A DNA stretch of 64,000 nucleotides, from positions 1-64,000 of the forward strand of contig JAGATV010000057.1 of assembly GCA_017621075.1 (NCBI GenBank), read 5' to 3'. The notes under the pieces were generated by a model. The model had not been told where the DNA came from. It was given only the letters and a program-made list of their open reading frames with translations, and searched no databases. Shown one piece after another: positions 8,202 to 16,281 of this stretch. The position numbers were made by a program, and so were the translations under genes. Source of the stretch: Lachnospiraceae bacterium. Its GTDB lineage: Bacteria > Bacillota > Clostridia > Lachnospirales > Lachnospiraceae. Each line of letters begins with the position of its first letter. Position 1 is the first letter of the stretch.

Positions 8202-8891
8202 ATGACAGGACGGGAAATGAATCAGCCAAACTATCAGAAAGCACTTGAAAAGATCATAGAATATGTGCAGGATGGGAAAGCGTCAGAGCGCAGGATGCCC
8301 CCAAGGCTTTTTTTGCATAGCTGCTGTGCTCCCTGCAGCAGCTATGTGCTGGAATATCTGTGCCCTCACTTTGCCATCACCGTGTTTTATTACAACCCCA
8401 ATATTTCCGCCTCGGAGGAATACCGCAAGCGGGTGGAGGAGCAGAAGCGCCTGATCCACACCTACAATGCAGAGGGGCGCAGTTATCCTATTGAGATCCG
8501 GGAAGGAGATTACCGGCCGGAGGAATTTTTGGCCATGGCAAAAGGATATGAGGATTGTCCCGAAGGGGGCGAACGGTGCTTTCGCTGTTTTGACATGCGC
8601 CTGCGCAAGACTGCCGGACTGGCTGCAGAGGGGCAGTATGATTATTTTGCCACCACCCTTACCATCAGCCCTTTGAAAAATGCGGCAAAGATCAACGAGA
8701 TCGGAGAAAGACTGGCAAAAGAATATGGCGTAAAGTGGCTCCCATCCGATTTTAAGAAGAAAAACGGTTATAAGCGTTCCGTGGAACTGTCTGCGGAATA
8801 TGGGCTTTATCGCCAGGATTATTGCGGCTGTGCCTTTTCCAAGGCAGAAAGAGCAGCGAAGAATACATGTCATGAGGAGGAAATGAAATGA
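8202..8891 (+). CDS. queH: Epoxyqueuosine reductase QueH
   Basis: A 229-residue QueH (formerly DUF208), the iron-sulfur enzyme that reduces epoxyqueuosine to queuosine in tRNA as an alternative to QueG. Diagnostic cysteine motifs are SCCAPCSS (about 40-47), ERCFRCFDMRL (about 123-133) and DYCGCAFS (about 206-213), which supply cluster ligands and the redox pair. No other queuosine genes are in the window, so the rest of the pathway, or salvage, must be elsewhere. The start may be ATG 8202 or ATG 8217; neither has an ideal ribosome binding site. The end overlaps ddh by 4 nt. Confidence 0.9.
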   Translation: MTGREMNQPNYQKALEKIIEYVQDGKASERRMPPRLFLHSCCAPCSSYVLEYLCPHFAITVFYYNPNISASEEYRKRVEEQKRLIHTYNAEGRSYPIEIREGDYRPEEFLAMAKGYEDCPEGGERCFRCFDMRLRKTAGLAAEGQYDYFATTLTISPLKNAAKINEIGERLAKEYGVKWLPSDFKKKNGYKRSVELSAEYGLYRQDYCGCAFSKAERAAKNTCHEEEMK

Positions 8892-9874
8892 GTATCAGAA
8901 TCGGTATTTTAGGCTATGGAAATCTGGGCAGAGGAGTGGAGAGCGCTGTAAGACAGAATCCTGATCTGGAGCTGAAGGTAGTGTTTACCAGAAGAGATCC
9001 CGCCGCACTAAAGGTAAGGACGGAGGGCGTGAAGGTACTCAGTGCCTCAGAACTGGACCATATGCAGGATGAGATCGATGTGCTGATCCTGTGTGGCGGA
9101 AGCGCCACGGATCTGCCTGAGCAGACCCCGAAATATGCGGGTATGTACAATGTGGTAGACAGCTTTGACACCCACGCAAGGATTCCGGAGCATTTTGCAG
9201 CGGTGGACGCTGCGGCAAAGGCCGCCGGCAAGGTAGGCATCATCTCCTGCGGCTGGGACCCGGGTATGTTCTCTTTGAACCGTCTGTATGCCAATGCCAT
9301 CCTGCCCCAGGGACAGGATTACACTTTCTGGGGAAAGGGCGTCAGTCAGGGCCATTCCGATGCGGTGCGCAGGATTCCCGGCGTCAAGGACTGCAGACAG
9401 TACACCATTCCTGTGGAGGCTGCGCTGCAGGCTGTAAGAAACGGTGAAAATCCGGAGCTTTCCACCAGACAGAAGCACATCAGGGAATGCTTCGTGGTGG
9501 CGGAGGCAGGTGCGGATACCGCCCGGATTGAAACTGCCATCAAGACCATGCCCAATTACTTTGCGGATTATGATACCACCGTACATTTCATCACGGAGGA
9601 AGAGATGGCCAGGGATCACAGCGGGCTGCCCCATGGGGGCTGCGTCATCAGGACCGGTGTGACCGGAATGGATGGGGAGAATCAGCATGTGATCGAATAC
9701 AGCCTGAAACTGGATTCCAACCCGGAATTTACGGGAGCTGTCATTGCTGCTTATGCAAGAGCGGCATATCGTATGAACCGGGAAGGTGCAAGCGGCTGCA
9801 AGACGGTGTTTGATGTGGCACCGGCTTATCTCTCTGCCCAGAGCGGCGAGGAATTGCGTGCACACCTTCTGTAG
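8888..9874 (+). CDS. ddh: meso-Diaminopimelate D-dehydrogenase
   Basis: A 328-residue NADP-dependent enzyme that makes meso-diaminopimelate from tetrahydrodipicolinate and ammonia in one step, feeding lysine and peptidoglycan synthesis. The N-terminal Rossmann motif GILGYGNLGRG is clear, and the CGWDPGMFSLNRL segment and HSGLPHGGCVIRTG loop are typical of Ddh. GAGGAGG precedes the ATG, which overlaps the stop of queH (ATGA). The enzyme provides a bypass of the acyl-DAP routes and is common in Clostridia and Bacteroides. Confidence 0.93.
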   Translation: MSIRIGILGYGNLGRGVESAVRQNPDLELKVVFTRRDPAALKVRTEGVKVLSASELDHMQDEIDVLILCGGSATDLPEQTPKYAGMYNVVDSFDTHARIPEHFAAVDAAAKAAGKVGIISCGWDPGMFSLNRLYANAILPQGQDYTFWGKGVSQGHSDAVRRIPGVKDCRQYTIPVEAALQAVRNGENPELSTRQKHIRECFVVAEAGADTARIETAIKTMPNYFADYDTTVHFITEEEMARDHSGLPHGGCVIRTGVTGMDGENQHVIEYSLKLDSNPEFTGAVIAAYARAAYRMNREGASGCKTVFDVAPAYLSAQSGEELRAHLL

Positions 9875-9928
9875 AGTCCAAGCGGCTCTGATAAGGCCGG
9901 ACGAGAAAAGCAAAAAGTGAGGTTATTT

Positions 9929-11695
9929 ATGAAAAAGATATTGGAAATGCTGACAGAGGAAATGGCAAAAGCCTTTGAGAAGGCAGGTTATGACGGAGCA
10001 CTGGGCAAGGTGACTCTGTCCAACCGTCCCGACCTTTGCGAGTATCAGTGTAACGGTGCCATGGCAGGTGCCAAACAGTATAAAAAGGCGCCCATCATCA
10101 TTGCCGAGGAAGTGGCGGATCAATTGGCGGACAGCAAGGTGTTCGGAGAGGTGACCGCAGTGGCTCCCGGATTCTTAAATTTAAAGGTGTCCGAAGCATT
10201 CCTGCTTTCCTATCTGGAAGAGATGGAGGCTGATGCCAAATTTGGTCTGGAAATGCCCGAAAAGCCCAAGAAGATCATTATCGATTACGGCGGAGCCAAT
10301 GTGGCAAAACCCCTTCATGTGGGACATATCCGTGCTGCAGTCATCGGAGAGAGCATCAAGCGGATCTGCCGCTATGCAGGTCATGAGGTCATCGGTGATG
10401 TGCATCTGGGAGACTGGGGGTTGCAGATGGGGCTTGTGATTACCGGATTACAGGACAGACAGCCCGATCTGGTGTATTTTGATGAAACTTATCAGGGAGA
10501 ATATCCCACGGAGGCTCCTTTTACGATCTCTGAGCTGGAAGAGATCTATCCTGCTGCAAGTGCAAAGTCCAAGGAAGATCCCGAATACAAGGCACGGGCT
10601 ATGGAAGCTACCCGCAAACTGCAGAGCGGTGTGCCCGGATACCGTGCCCTCTGGAAACATATTTTGGCAGTGTCCGTTGCGGATCTGAAAAAGAATTACG
10701 GAAGCCTGAATGTGGAATTTGATCTCTGGAAAGGGGAAAGTGATGTCCATGACCTGATTCCGGACATGGTAGCATACATGAAAGAAGAGGGCTATGCCCA
10801 CGAGAGCGAAGGCGCTTTGGTGGTAGATGTGAAGGAGGAGACCGATACCAAGGAGATCCCCCCCTGCATGATCTTGAAATCAGACGGCGCTTCCCTTTAC
10901 AATACCACGGACCTGGCTACCATTTTAGAACGCATGAACCTCTATCATCCGGATGCCATTATCTATGTGGTGGACAAGCGTCAGGATCTGTATTTTGAGC
11001 AGGTATTCCGCTGTGCCCGCAAGACCCGCCTGGTAAAGCCGGAGACGGAGCTGAAATTCTTGGGCTTTGGCACCATGAACGGCAAGGATGGCAAACCCTT
11101 CAAGACCAGGGAGGGCGGTGTCATGCGTCTGGAGAACCTGATCCGTGAGACCAAGGATGAAATGTACCAAAAGATCATAGAAGGGCGCCATATTCCGGAG
11201 GAAGAGGCAAAACAGGTGGCAGAGATCGTGGCGGTATCCGCTCTGAAATACGGTGACCTTTCCAACCAGGCCTCCAAGGACTATATTTTTGACATTGACC
11301 GCTTTACCTCCTTTGAGGGAGATACCGGCCCCTACATTCTGTACACCATTGTAAGGATCAAATCCATTCTTACCAAATATAAGGAGCAGGGAGGCAATCT
11401 GTCCGAGGTTTCCTTGAAGGCGGCACAGAATGAGTCTGAGAAAGCGCTGATGTTACAGCTTACCCAGTTTAACGCCATGATGGCGGCTGCCTGTGAGGAA
11501 ACAGCGCCTCACAAGGTATGCGCCTACATTTACGATCTGGCCAATGCCTTCAACCATTTTTACCACGAGACCAAGATCCTGGGTGAGGAGGATGCGTCCC
11601 GCAAGGCAGGTCTGATCGCACTGTTGGTGCTGACCAGGGATATTCTGGAAACTTGTATTGATGTGCTGGGCTTCAGCGCTCCTGAGAGAATGTAA
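9929..11695 (+). CDS. argS: Arginyl-tRNA synthetase
   Basis: A 588-residue class I synthetase that charges tRNA-Arg. It has the N-terminal Add1-like domain (about 1-105), the HIGH-type signature AKPLHVGHIRAA (about 125-136), the Rossmann catalytic core, and a C-terminal anticodon-binding helical domain with the DALR-like stretch NAFNHFYHETKIL. The KMSKS lysine motif is degenerate (KPFKTREGG), as is usual in bacterial ArgRS. ATG 9929 follows GTGAGG by 6 nt, so the GTG at 9917 is part of the ribosome binding site rather than the start. Confidence 0.95.
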   Translation: MKKILEMLTEEMAKAFEKAGYDGALGKVTLSNRPDLCEYQCNGAMAGAKQYKKAPIIIAEEVADQLADSKVFGEVTAVAPGFLNLKVSEAFLLSYLEEMEADAKFGLEMPEKPKKIIIDYGGANVAKPLHVGHIRAAVIGESIKRICRYAGHEVIGDVHLGDWGLQMGLVITGLQDRQPDLVYFDETYQGEYPTEAPFTISELEEIYPAASAKSKEDPEYKARAMEATRKLQSGVPGYRALWKHILAVSVADLKKNYGSLNVEFDLWKGESDVHDLIPDMVAYMKEEGYAHESEGALVVDVKEETDTKEIPPCMILKSDGASLYNTTDLATILERMNLYHPDAIIYVVDKRQDLYFEQVFRCARKTRLVKPETELKFLGFGTMNGKDGKPFKTREGGVMRLENLIRETKDEMYQKIIEGRHIPEEEAKQVAEIVAVSALKYGDLSNQASKDYIFDIDRFTSFEGDTGPYILYTIVRIKSILTKYKEQGGNLSEVSLKAAQNESEKALMLQLTQFNAMMAAACEETAPHKVCAYIYDLANAFNHFYHETKILGEEDASRKAGLIALLVLTRDILETCIDVLGFSAPERM

Positions 11696-11704
11696 AAAAA
11701 GTTG

Positions 11705-11733
11705 TTGACAAAATAAATACTACATTGTATACT
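11705..11733 (+). promoter_or_regulatory. Sigma-A promoter of the tRNA operon
   Basis: TTGACA (11705-11710), 17-nt spacer, TATACT (11728-11733): near consensus, and placed directly after argS and about 30 nt before tRNA-Val. A leader hairpin (GTCGGTTGC/GCAGCCGAC, 11740-11760) lies between the promoter and the first tRNA. Confidence 0.85.
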
Positions 11734-11764
11734 AACAAAGTCGGTTGCGACGCAGCCGACAAAT

Positions 11765-11837
11765 GGAATCTTAGCTCAGCTGGGAGAGCATCTGCCTTAC
11801 AAGCAGAGGGTCATAGGTTCGAGCCCTATAGGTTCCA
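11765..11837 (+). tRNA. tRNA-Val (anticodon UAC)
   Basis: Acceptor stem GGAATCT/AGGTTCC closes 7 bp with discriminator A73. The anticodon arm TCTGC-CTTACAA-GCAGA gives anticodon TAC, and the T arm contains GGTTCGAGCC. CCA is not encoded. It is the first gene of a two-tRNA operon. Confidence 0.95.
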
Positions 11838-11864
11838 TTCCAACTTCGGTTGGATCATAAGGAT

Positions 11865-11938
11865 GGCGAGATAGCTCAGTTGGCTAGAGCATGCGGTTCA
11901 TACCCGCAGTGTCGAGGGTTCAAATCCCCCTCTCGCTA
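11865..11938 (+). tRNA. tRNA-Met (anticodon CAU), elongator type
   Basis: Acceptor stem GGCGAGA/TCTCGCT has a G1-U72 wobble, as in known Firmicute elongator tRNA-Met. The anticodon loop TTCATAC gives CAT. The T stem seems to have one A-C mismatch. An initiator identity is unlikely from the acceptor sequence; tRNA-Ile2 with a modified C34 cannot be fully excluded. CCA is not encoded. Confidence 0.92.
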
Positions 11939-11942
11939 CTAC

Positions 11943-11975
11943 AAAACCCTTGAAGAATCAAGGGTTTTTCTTTTT
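11943..11975 (+). terminator. Terminator of the tRNA operon
   Basis: Perfect 11-bp stem AAAACCCTTGA/TCAAGGGTTTT with a 4-nt loop and a TTTTTCTTTTT tail. Confidence 0.93.
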
Positions 11976-11995
11976 GTATGTTGCAGTTTGCGTCA

Positions 11996-12024
11996 TTGAA
12001 CGTTGCAGCGCTATATGATATAAT
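11996..12024 (+). promoter_or_regulatory. Sigma-A promoter for the NYN gene
   Basis: TTGAAC (11996-12001), 17-nt spacer, TATAAT (12019-12024), about 33 nt upstream of the start codon. Confidence 0.8.
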
Positions 12025-12057
12025 TTTATTATCATTATTATTATAAGGGAGAGCAAG

Positions 12058-12855
12058 ATGGGAAAACAAGTTGCGGTATTGATAGACGGAGACAATATAT
12101 CTTCCAAGTATGCGGAATATATCAGGCAGGAAGCTTCACAATACGGAAATGTAAAGATTTTCCGGTTATATGGTTCCATAAACTGCCCAAGTGTGAAGGC
12201 CTGGTACAAGGTCATGCCAAGCAAAGGCATCATGCCAATGCTTCAGATCTGCTATACCAAGGGAAAGAGCATTGCTGACCAGGCGTTGACTATTGATGCC
12301 ATGGACATCCTGTATACGGGAAATGTGGATGTGTTCTGTATCGTATCCAGCGACAGCGATTTTACAAAATTGGTGTACCGCATCAAAGAAGCCGGCAAAA
12401 TCGTTATCGGAATGGGCGAGCAGAAAGCGAAGGAATCCTTGGCCAATGCATGCGATGAGTTCAAGATATTGGATCTGATATACAAGAGTGAGACGGAGGA
12501 AACCGAAGAAGCTGCCGTAGAACAGGAAATGGAAGAAACGGTAGAAGATGCAGGGCAGATCGCTATGGAGGATGACGAAGACGTCGTTGAGGAAGCAGAG
12601 GTAAGCATACCGGCGGAGGCGGAAGTGATCGAGGTCATACAGGATTTGCTGGAGACTGCTTTTGCAGGTGAAGAGAAGGTTCATTTGTCAAAGATCGGGT
12701 TGTGCCTGTCTCAGAAATGGTCCGGATTTGATGCCAGAAATTATGGGTATAAGAATATGCGGCAGTTATTGAATCAGCATAATGATGTACTGGAGATCAG
12801 CGACGAAAAAGCTCCGGACGGAGTACATTATATATCTTATGTGAAGAAAAAGTAG
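12058..12855 (+). CDS. NYN domain protein with C-terminal OST-HTH/LOTUS domain
   Basis: A 265-residue protein with an N-terminal NYN (PIN-like) nuclease domain: VAVLIDGDNIS at 5-15 provides two of the acidic residues and IVSSDSDFTKLV near 100 gives the third acidic cluster, as in LabA/DUF88 proteins. A Glu-rich linker (about 145-185) joins it to a C-terminal LOTUS-type winged helix (about 190-263; KIGLCLSQKW...GYKNMRQLLNQH). The combination suggests an RNA-binding ribonuclease, but no substrate is known. It has its own promoter after the tRNA terminator and is followed with a 1-nt gap by the metallo-beta-lactamase-fold gene. It is not the YacP-type NYN protein that usually sits between rlmB and sigH. 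Confidence 0.85.
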   Translation: MGKQVAVLIDGDNISSKYAEYIRQEASQYGNVKIFRLYGSINCPSVKAWYKVMPSKGIMPMLQICYTKGKSIADQALTIDAMDILYTGNVDVFCIVSSDSDFTKLVYRIKEAGKIVIGMGEQKAKESLANACDEFKILDLIYKSETEETEEAAVEQEMEETVEDAGQIAMEDDEDVVEEAEVSIPAEAEVIEVIQDLLETAFAGEEKVHLSKIGLCLSQKWSGFDARNYGYKNMRQLLNQHNDVLEISDEKAPDGVHYISYVKKK

Positions 12856-12856
12856 A

Positions 12857-13966
12857 ATGACAAAGGAAAGAAGATTCGAAACAGGCGGAATGATCCTGAT
12901 AGCGCTGCTGATACTATGGCTGGCAGCCGTCCTGCTCAAGAAAACACCCCAGCCGGAAAGCGTGGAAACCATGGAAACCACGGAGGCCATGGAGACCACA
13001 GGGACCATGGAGGTTCATTTTATCGATGTGGGCCAGGGGGATGCCACGTTAGTCAAATCCGACGGGCATTATATGCTCATTGATGCAGGAAGTAATTCCC
13101 AAGGCACCAAATTGCAGCTGTATCTGAACAAACAGGGCGTGGACAGGCTGGATTATCTGATCCTGACCCATCCCGATGCGGACCATATCGGCGGCGCAGA
13201 TGTGATCGTGACCAAGTACGATATTGATACGGTCTTCTTTGGGGATTTCCCAAAAGAGGACACAAGTTACCGGGAACTGATGGAGGCTTTGGAATACAAG
13301 AGTCTGTCCTACATGGTTCCCAAGGTGGGCAACACCTATACTCTGGGAAGCGCGGAATTTACCATTCTTGCCCCCAATGCCGTTTATGACGATGCCAATA
13401 ACAGCAGCATCGCACTGTTGTTGAAAAACGGAGATCATACCTTTTTGTTTACCGGGGACTGCGGAGTACAGGCAGAGGCGGACATCATGGCAAACGGTCT
13501 GAATATTGACTGTGATGTGTACAAACTGGGGCATCATGGCAGCAGGACATCATCCTCCAGAGAATTTTTGGAAGCAGTCACCCCTGCTTACGGTGTCATC
13601 AGCTGTGGGGAAAATGATTACGGACACCCCCATGAAGAGCCCCTTGCCTATTTGGAGGAGATGGGGGGTTCCCTGTTCCGCACAGACGAACAGGGAAGCA
13701 TTGTGGCTTATTCCGACGGAAAAGAGATTTCTTTTAGCTGTGGGCCCGGTGAATCCCGGAAGGCACAAACAGCTGACGCTGACACAGAGGAAGGAAGTCA
13801 AAGTGCAGAGGAGGATGGCTATATCATTGCCAACAAGAACAGCAAAGTATTCCACCGCTCTACCTGCAAATCTCTGCCCCAAGAAAAGAACCGTGTGATC
13901 TTTGAGACCAGAGAGGAGGCCATTGCCGCCGGGTTTGACAACCCTTGTGACAACTGTAAACCCTGA
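12857..13966 (+). CDS. ComEC-like metallo-beta-lactamase-fold protein, membrane-anchored or secreted
   Basis: A 369-residue protein with an N-terminal membrane segment (about 11-28), a short degenerate Met-Glu-Thr-Thr repeat linker (36-52), and an MBL domain like the ComEC/Rec2 hydrolase domain. Motifs are FIDVGQGDA, THPDADHIGG, FTGDCG and LGHHGSRTSSS. The last 45 residues (HRSTCKSLP...NPCDNCKP) form a four-Cys module resembling the Ada metal-binding domain, often fused to such extracellular nucleases. The active domain should face outside and may hydrolyse nucleic acid or phosphodiesters. It starts 2 nt after the NYN stop codon, so the two are probably coupled. No DNA uptake genes are nearby. 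Confidence 0.85.
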   Translation: MTKERRFETGGMILIALLILWLAAVLLKKTPQPESVETMETTEAMETTGTMEVHFIDVGQGDATLVKSDGHYMLIDAGSNSQGTKLQLYLNKQGVDRLDYLILTHPDADHIGGADVIVTKYDIDTVFFGDFPKEDTSYRELMEALEYKSLSYMVPKVGNTYTLGSAEFTILAPNAVYDDANNSSIALLLKNGDHTFLFTGDCGVQAEADIMANGLNIDCDVYKLGHHGSRTSSSREFLEAVTPAYGVISCGENDYGHPHEEPLAYLEEMGGSLFRTDEQGSIVAYSDGKEISFSCGPGESRKAQTADADTEEGSQSAEEDGYIIANKNSKVFHRSTCKSLPQEKNRVIFETREEAIAAGFDNPCDNCKP

Positions 13967-13978
13967 TGCAGATATCCC

Positions 13979-14007
13979 TTGCCATAGCAGGGGGCCGATG
14001 CTATAAT
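13979..14007 (+). promoter_or_regulatory. Promoter of a short leader or small RNA
   Basis: TTGCCA (13979-13984), 17-nt spacer, TATAAT (14002-14007). It starts 12 nt after the preceding stop codon and points to the terminator at 14057-14106. Confidence 0.65.
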
Positions 14008-14013
14008 AAAGGC

Positions 14014-14106
14014 AGAAGAATATAGTAGAACAAACGAGAGCCAGACGCTAAGACGCAGAGCCGAAAAAACTGTGGAGTTCACAGTTTGTCGGCTCTTTTT
14101 GTTTTT
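14014..14106 (+). ncRNA. Candidate small RNA or attenuated leader ahead of the MoxR operon
   Basis: Between a good promoter (13979-14007) and the MoxR start lies a short transcript of about 90 nt that ends in a strong intrinsic terminator: AGAGCCGA (14057-14064) pairs with TCGGCTCT (14089-14096), with an inner AACTGTG/CACAGTT stem, and a T-rich tail follows. It contains no ORF with a ribosome binding site. It could be a stand-alone small RNA, or a conditional attenuator for the MoxR-DUF58-transglutaminase operon. I do not match it to a known riboswitch class. Confidence 0.45.
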
Positions 14107-14153
14107 GGCAAAGGCTCCTTAAGTACAATCAAAGAATGAAGGAGGATGGAAAT

Positions 14154-15089
14154 TTGAACGATTATGAATCAGCCAAGAAGATAGAGGAAAACATCAATTC
14201 CGTCTTTGTGGGAAAAGAAGAAGTGGTGGAAAATCTGTTGATATGCCTGTTTGCAGGCGGGCATGTGTTGTTGGAGGATGTGCCCGGAGTGGGGAAGACC
14301 ACCCTGGCCAATGCCCTTGCCAAAAGCACGGAGTGTACCATGGGTCGTATCCAGTTTACACCGGATACCCTTCCGGGTGATGTGCTGGGGATCTCCATGT
14401 ACAATATGAAGACGGGAGAATTTGAATACAAGGAAGGTGTGGTCATGCACCAGATCCTTTTGGCGGATGAAATCAACCGCACCTCGCCCAAGACACAGGC
14501 CAGTCTTTTGGAAGCCATGGCGGAGCAGCAGATCACGGTGGACGGCAGCGTGTATATGCTCCCTGACCCGTTTATGGTGATCGCCACACAGAATCCCGTG
14601 GAATTTCTGGGGACTTATCCTTTGCCGGAAGCGCAGATGGACAGATTTATGATGCGTCTGTCTGTGGGCTATCCGGACAGAGAACAGGAGATCAGGATGG
14701 CAAAGCAGCATTTACAGGGTATCACGCCTGACAAGATAAAATCTGTGTGCACAGCGGCGGATATCATCCGGATCAGGGAAGCGGTTGGGAGAGTCCGGGT
14801 CAGTGACCAGGTATTTGTCTATGCGCAGGATATCGTAGATCTGACCAGGAGAGAGGAACGGTTTCAACTGGGGGCAAGCCCCAGGGCGCTGATTGCACTG
14901 GTGCGTGCTTCTCAGGGAAAAGCCTTTCTGCAGGGCAGGGATTATGTGAAGCCGGACGATGTAAAGGGCGTGGCAAAGCAGGTATTGTTACATCGCCTGA
15001 CATTGACATCCCAGGCCAGGATACATAAGGAAAGCGCAGAAAAGATCCTGTACAGCCTGATCTTAAAGGGCAAGATTCCGGTGGCATGA
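14154..15089 (+). CDS. MoxR-family AAA+ ATPase
   Basis: A 311-residue MoxR AAA+ ATPase with Walker A GVGKTT (about 45), Walker B LLADEINR, and sensor-like NPVE and GASPRA motifs. MoxR proteins act as chaperones for maturation of protein complexes, usually encoded with DUF58 and von Willebrand proteins. The start is probably TTG at 14154: AAGGAGGA (14138-14146) sits 8 nt before it, whereas the in-frame ATG at 14136 lies upstream of that ribosome binding site. It is the first gene of a three-gene operon with the DUF58 and transglutaminase genes. Confidence 0.9.
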   Translation: MNDYESAKKIEENINSVFVGKEEVVENLLICLFAGGHVLLEDVPGVGKTTLANALAKSTECTMGRIQFTPDTLPGDVLGISMYNMKTGEFEYKEGVVMHQILLADEINRTSPKTQASLLEAMAEQQITVDGSVYMLPDPFMVIATQNPVEFLGTYPLPEAQMDRFMMRLSVGYPDREQEIRMAKQHLQGITPDKIKSVCTAADIIRIREAVGRVRVSDQVFVYAQDIVDLTRREERFQLGASPRALIALVRASQGKAFLQGRDYVKPDDVKGVAKQVLLHRLTLTSQARIHKESAEKILYSLILKGKIPVA

Positions 15090-15108
15090 TATCGGTCAGA
15101 AAGCAGGG

Positions 15109-16281
15109 ATGGGAATGGGAAAACGGAAAGTGATATGGTTGCTATTGTGGATACTTTCGCTGGCGGGAATCAGTTTCTATGGCGGCGCGGTGAGTTATGG
15201 CCTTTTTTATGCATTGCTGCTGCTGCCCATTGTTTCTTTTGCCTATCTTTTGTGCGTTTATTTCCGCTTCCGGATCTATCAGGAGGCAGAGTCCCGGGAG
15301 ATGGTGTGCGGGCAGGCAATGCCTTACTATTTTGTGTTGCGCAATGAGGATCATTTCGGCTTCGCCAGCGTCCGGGTCAGGATGTTCCCGGATTTTTCTT
15401 ATATGGAGAATCTGGAAGAAGAGACGGAGTATGAGCTTTTACCCGGGGACGAATTTATCTACCGGACGCATCTGATATGCAGATACCGGGGGGAGTATGA
15501 AGTGGGAGTCAAAGAAGTGATACTCACGGACTTTTTTGGCATTTTCAGATTCCGCTATCCGATAATCGGTACGATCCGGGCGATCGTGCGTCCGAAGCTG
15601 GTGGAATTGCATGAAATCAGGGGGCTGTCGGACATTATCGTGGATCTGCACAGAGAATCCCGGTTTGGAGGATCGGAGCCGGACGTGGTGGTCAGAGACT
15701 ATGTGCAGGGGGACAGCTTGAAAAGAATCCACTGGAAGGCCAGCGCCAGAGAGCAGATATGGAAGGTGCGGACGGACATCGGAGAAGAAAAGAACGGCGT
15801 CCGGATGATCTTTGATACCGGACGGTACAGCAGTAAGCCGGGGGAGTATATCCCGTTAGAGAGCAAGATGCTGGAGCTATTGCTGGCACTGGGGATGTTC
15901 TTTGCCAAGAGGAGTGTCCCGGTATCTGCCTATTACAGCCATGGGGAGATCAGAAGCTGTGAGGTAACGGGCATAAGACAGTTTGAGGACTTGTATCAAA
16001 AAATGTCGGAGGTATGCTTTGACGAGGAGGAAGATCCCCTCTTATTGATGGAGGGGTTAAGGGAGCAGGGAGCACTGGCAGAGGCCAGGGTGGTCATCGG
16101 TGTCTTTCATAAATGGGATCAGACTATGATGCAGGCGGCAGAAAAAATCCTGGAAGAGGGGCCGGTGTTTCTGGCTTATGTGGTAACGGATGAAGATCTG
16201 TCAAGGGATTTTGGGCCCAATACTGCCCGGAAAAAGATCATTGCGGTTCCTATAGATGCAGAACTGGAGGAGGTATTGTGA
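15109..16281 (+). CDS. DUF58 domain-containing membrane protein
   Basis: A 390-residue protein with two N-terminal membrane helices (about 8-50), a beta-rich middle section and the DUF58 signature RDYVQGDSLKRIHWKASAR (about 194-213). The C-terminal part resembles a von Willebrand A-like fold. DUF58 proteins pair with MoxR ATPases and transglutaminase-like proteins; the biochemical role is unknown. The start could be ATG 15109 or ATG 15115. Its stop overlaps the start of the transglutaminase gene. Confidence 0.88.
   Translation: MGMGKRKVIWLLLWILSLAGISFYGGAVSYGLFYALLLLPIVSFAYLLCVYFRFRIYQEAESREMVCGQAMPYYFVLRNEDHFGFASVRVRMFPDFSYMENLEEETEYELLPGDEFIYRTHLICRYRGEYEVGVKEVILTDFFGIFRFRYPIIGTIRAIVRPKLVELHEIRGLSDIIVDLHRESRFGGSEPDVVVRDYVQGDSLKRIHWKASAREQIWKVRTDIGEEKNGVRMIFDTGRYSSKPGEYIPLESKMLELLLALGMFFAKRSVPVSAYYSHGEIRSCEVTGIRQFEDLYQKMSEVCFDEEEDPLLLMEGLREQGALAEARVVIGVFHKWDQTMMQAAEKILEEGPVFLAYVVTDEDLSRDFGPNTARKKIIAVPIDAELEEVL

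Noticed and set aside
9047-9913. Minus-strand reading frame (288 codons) opposite ddh
   Set aside because: It is a shadow of the ddh coding sequence with no ribosome binding site or family match.
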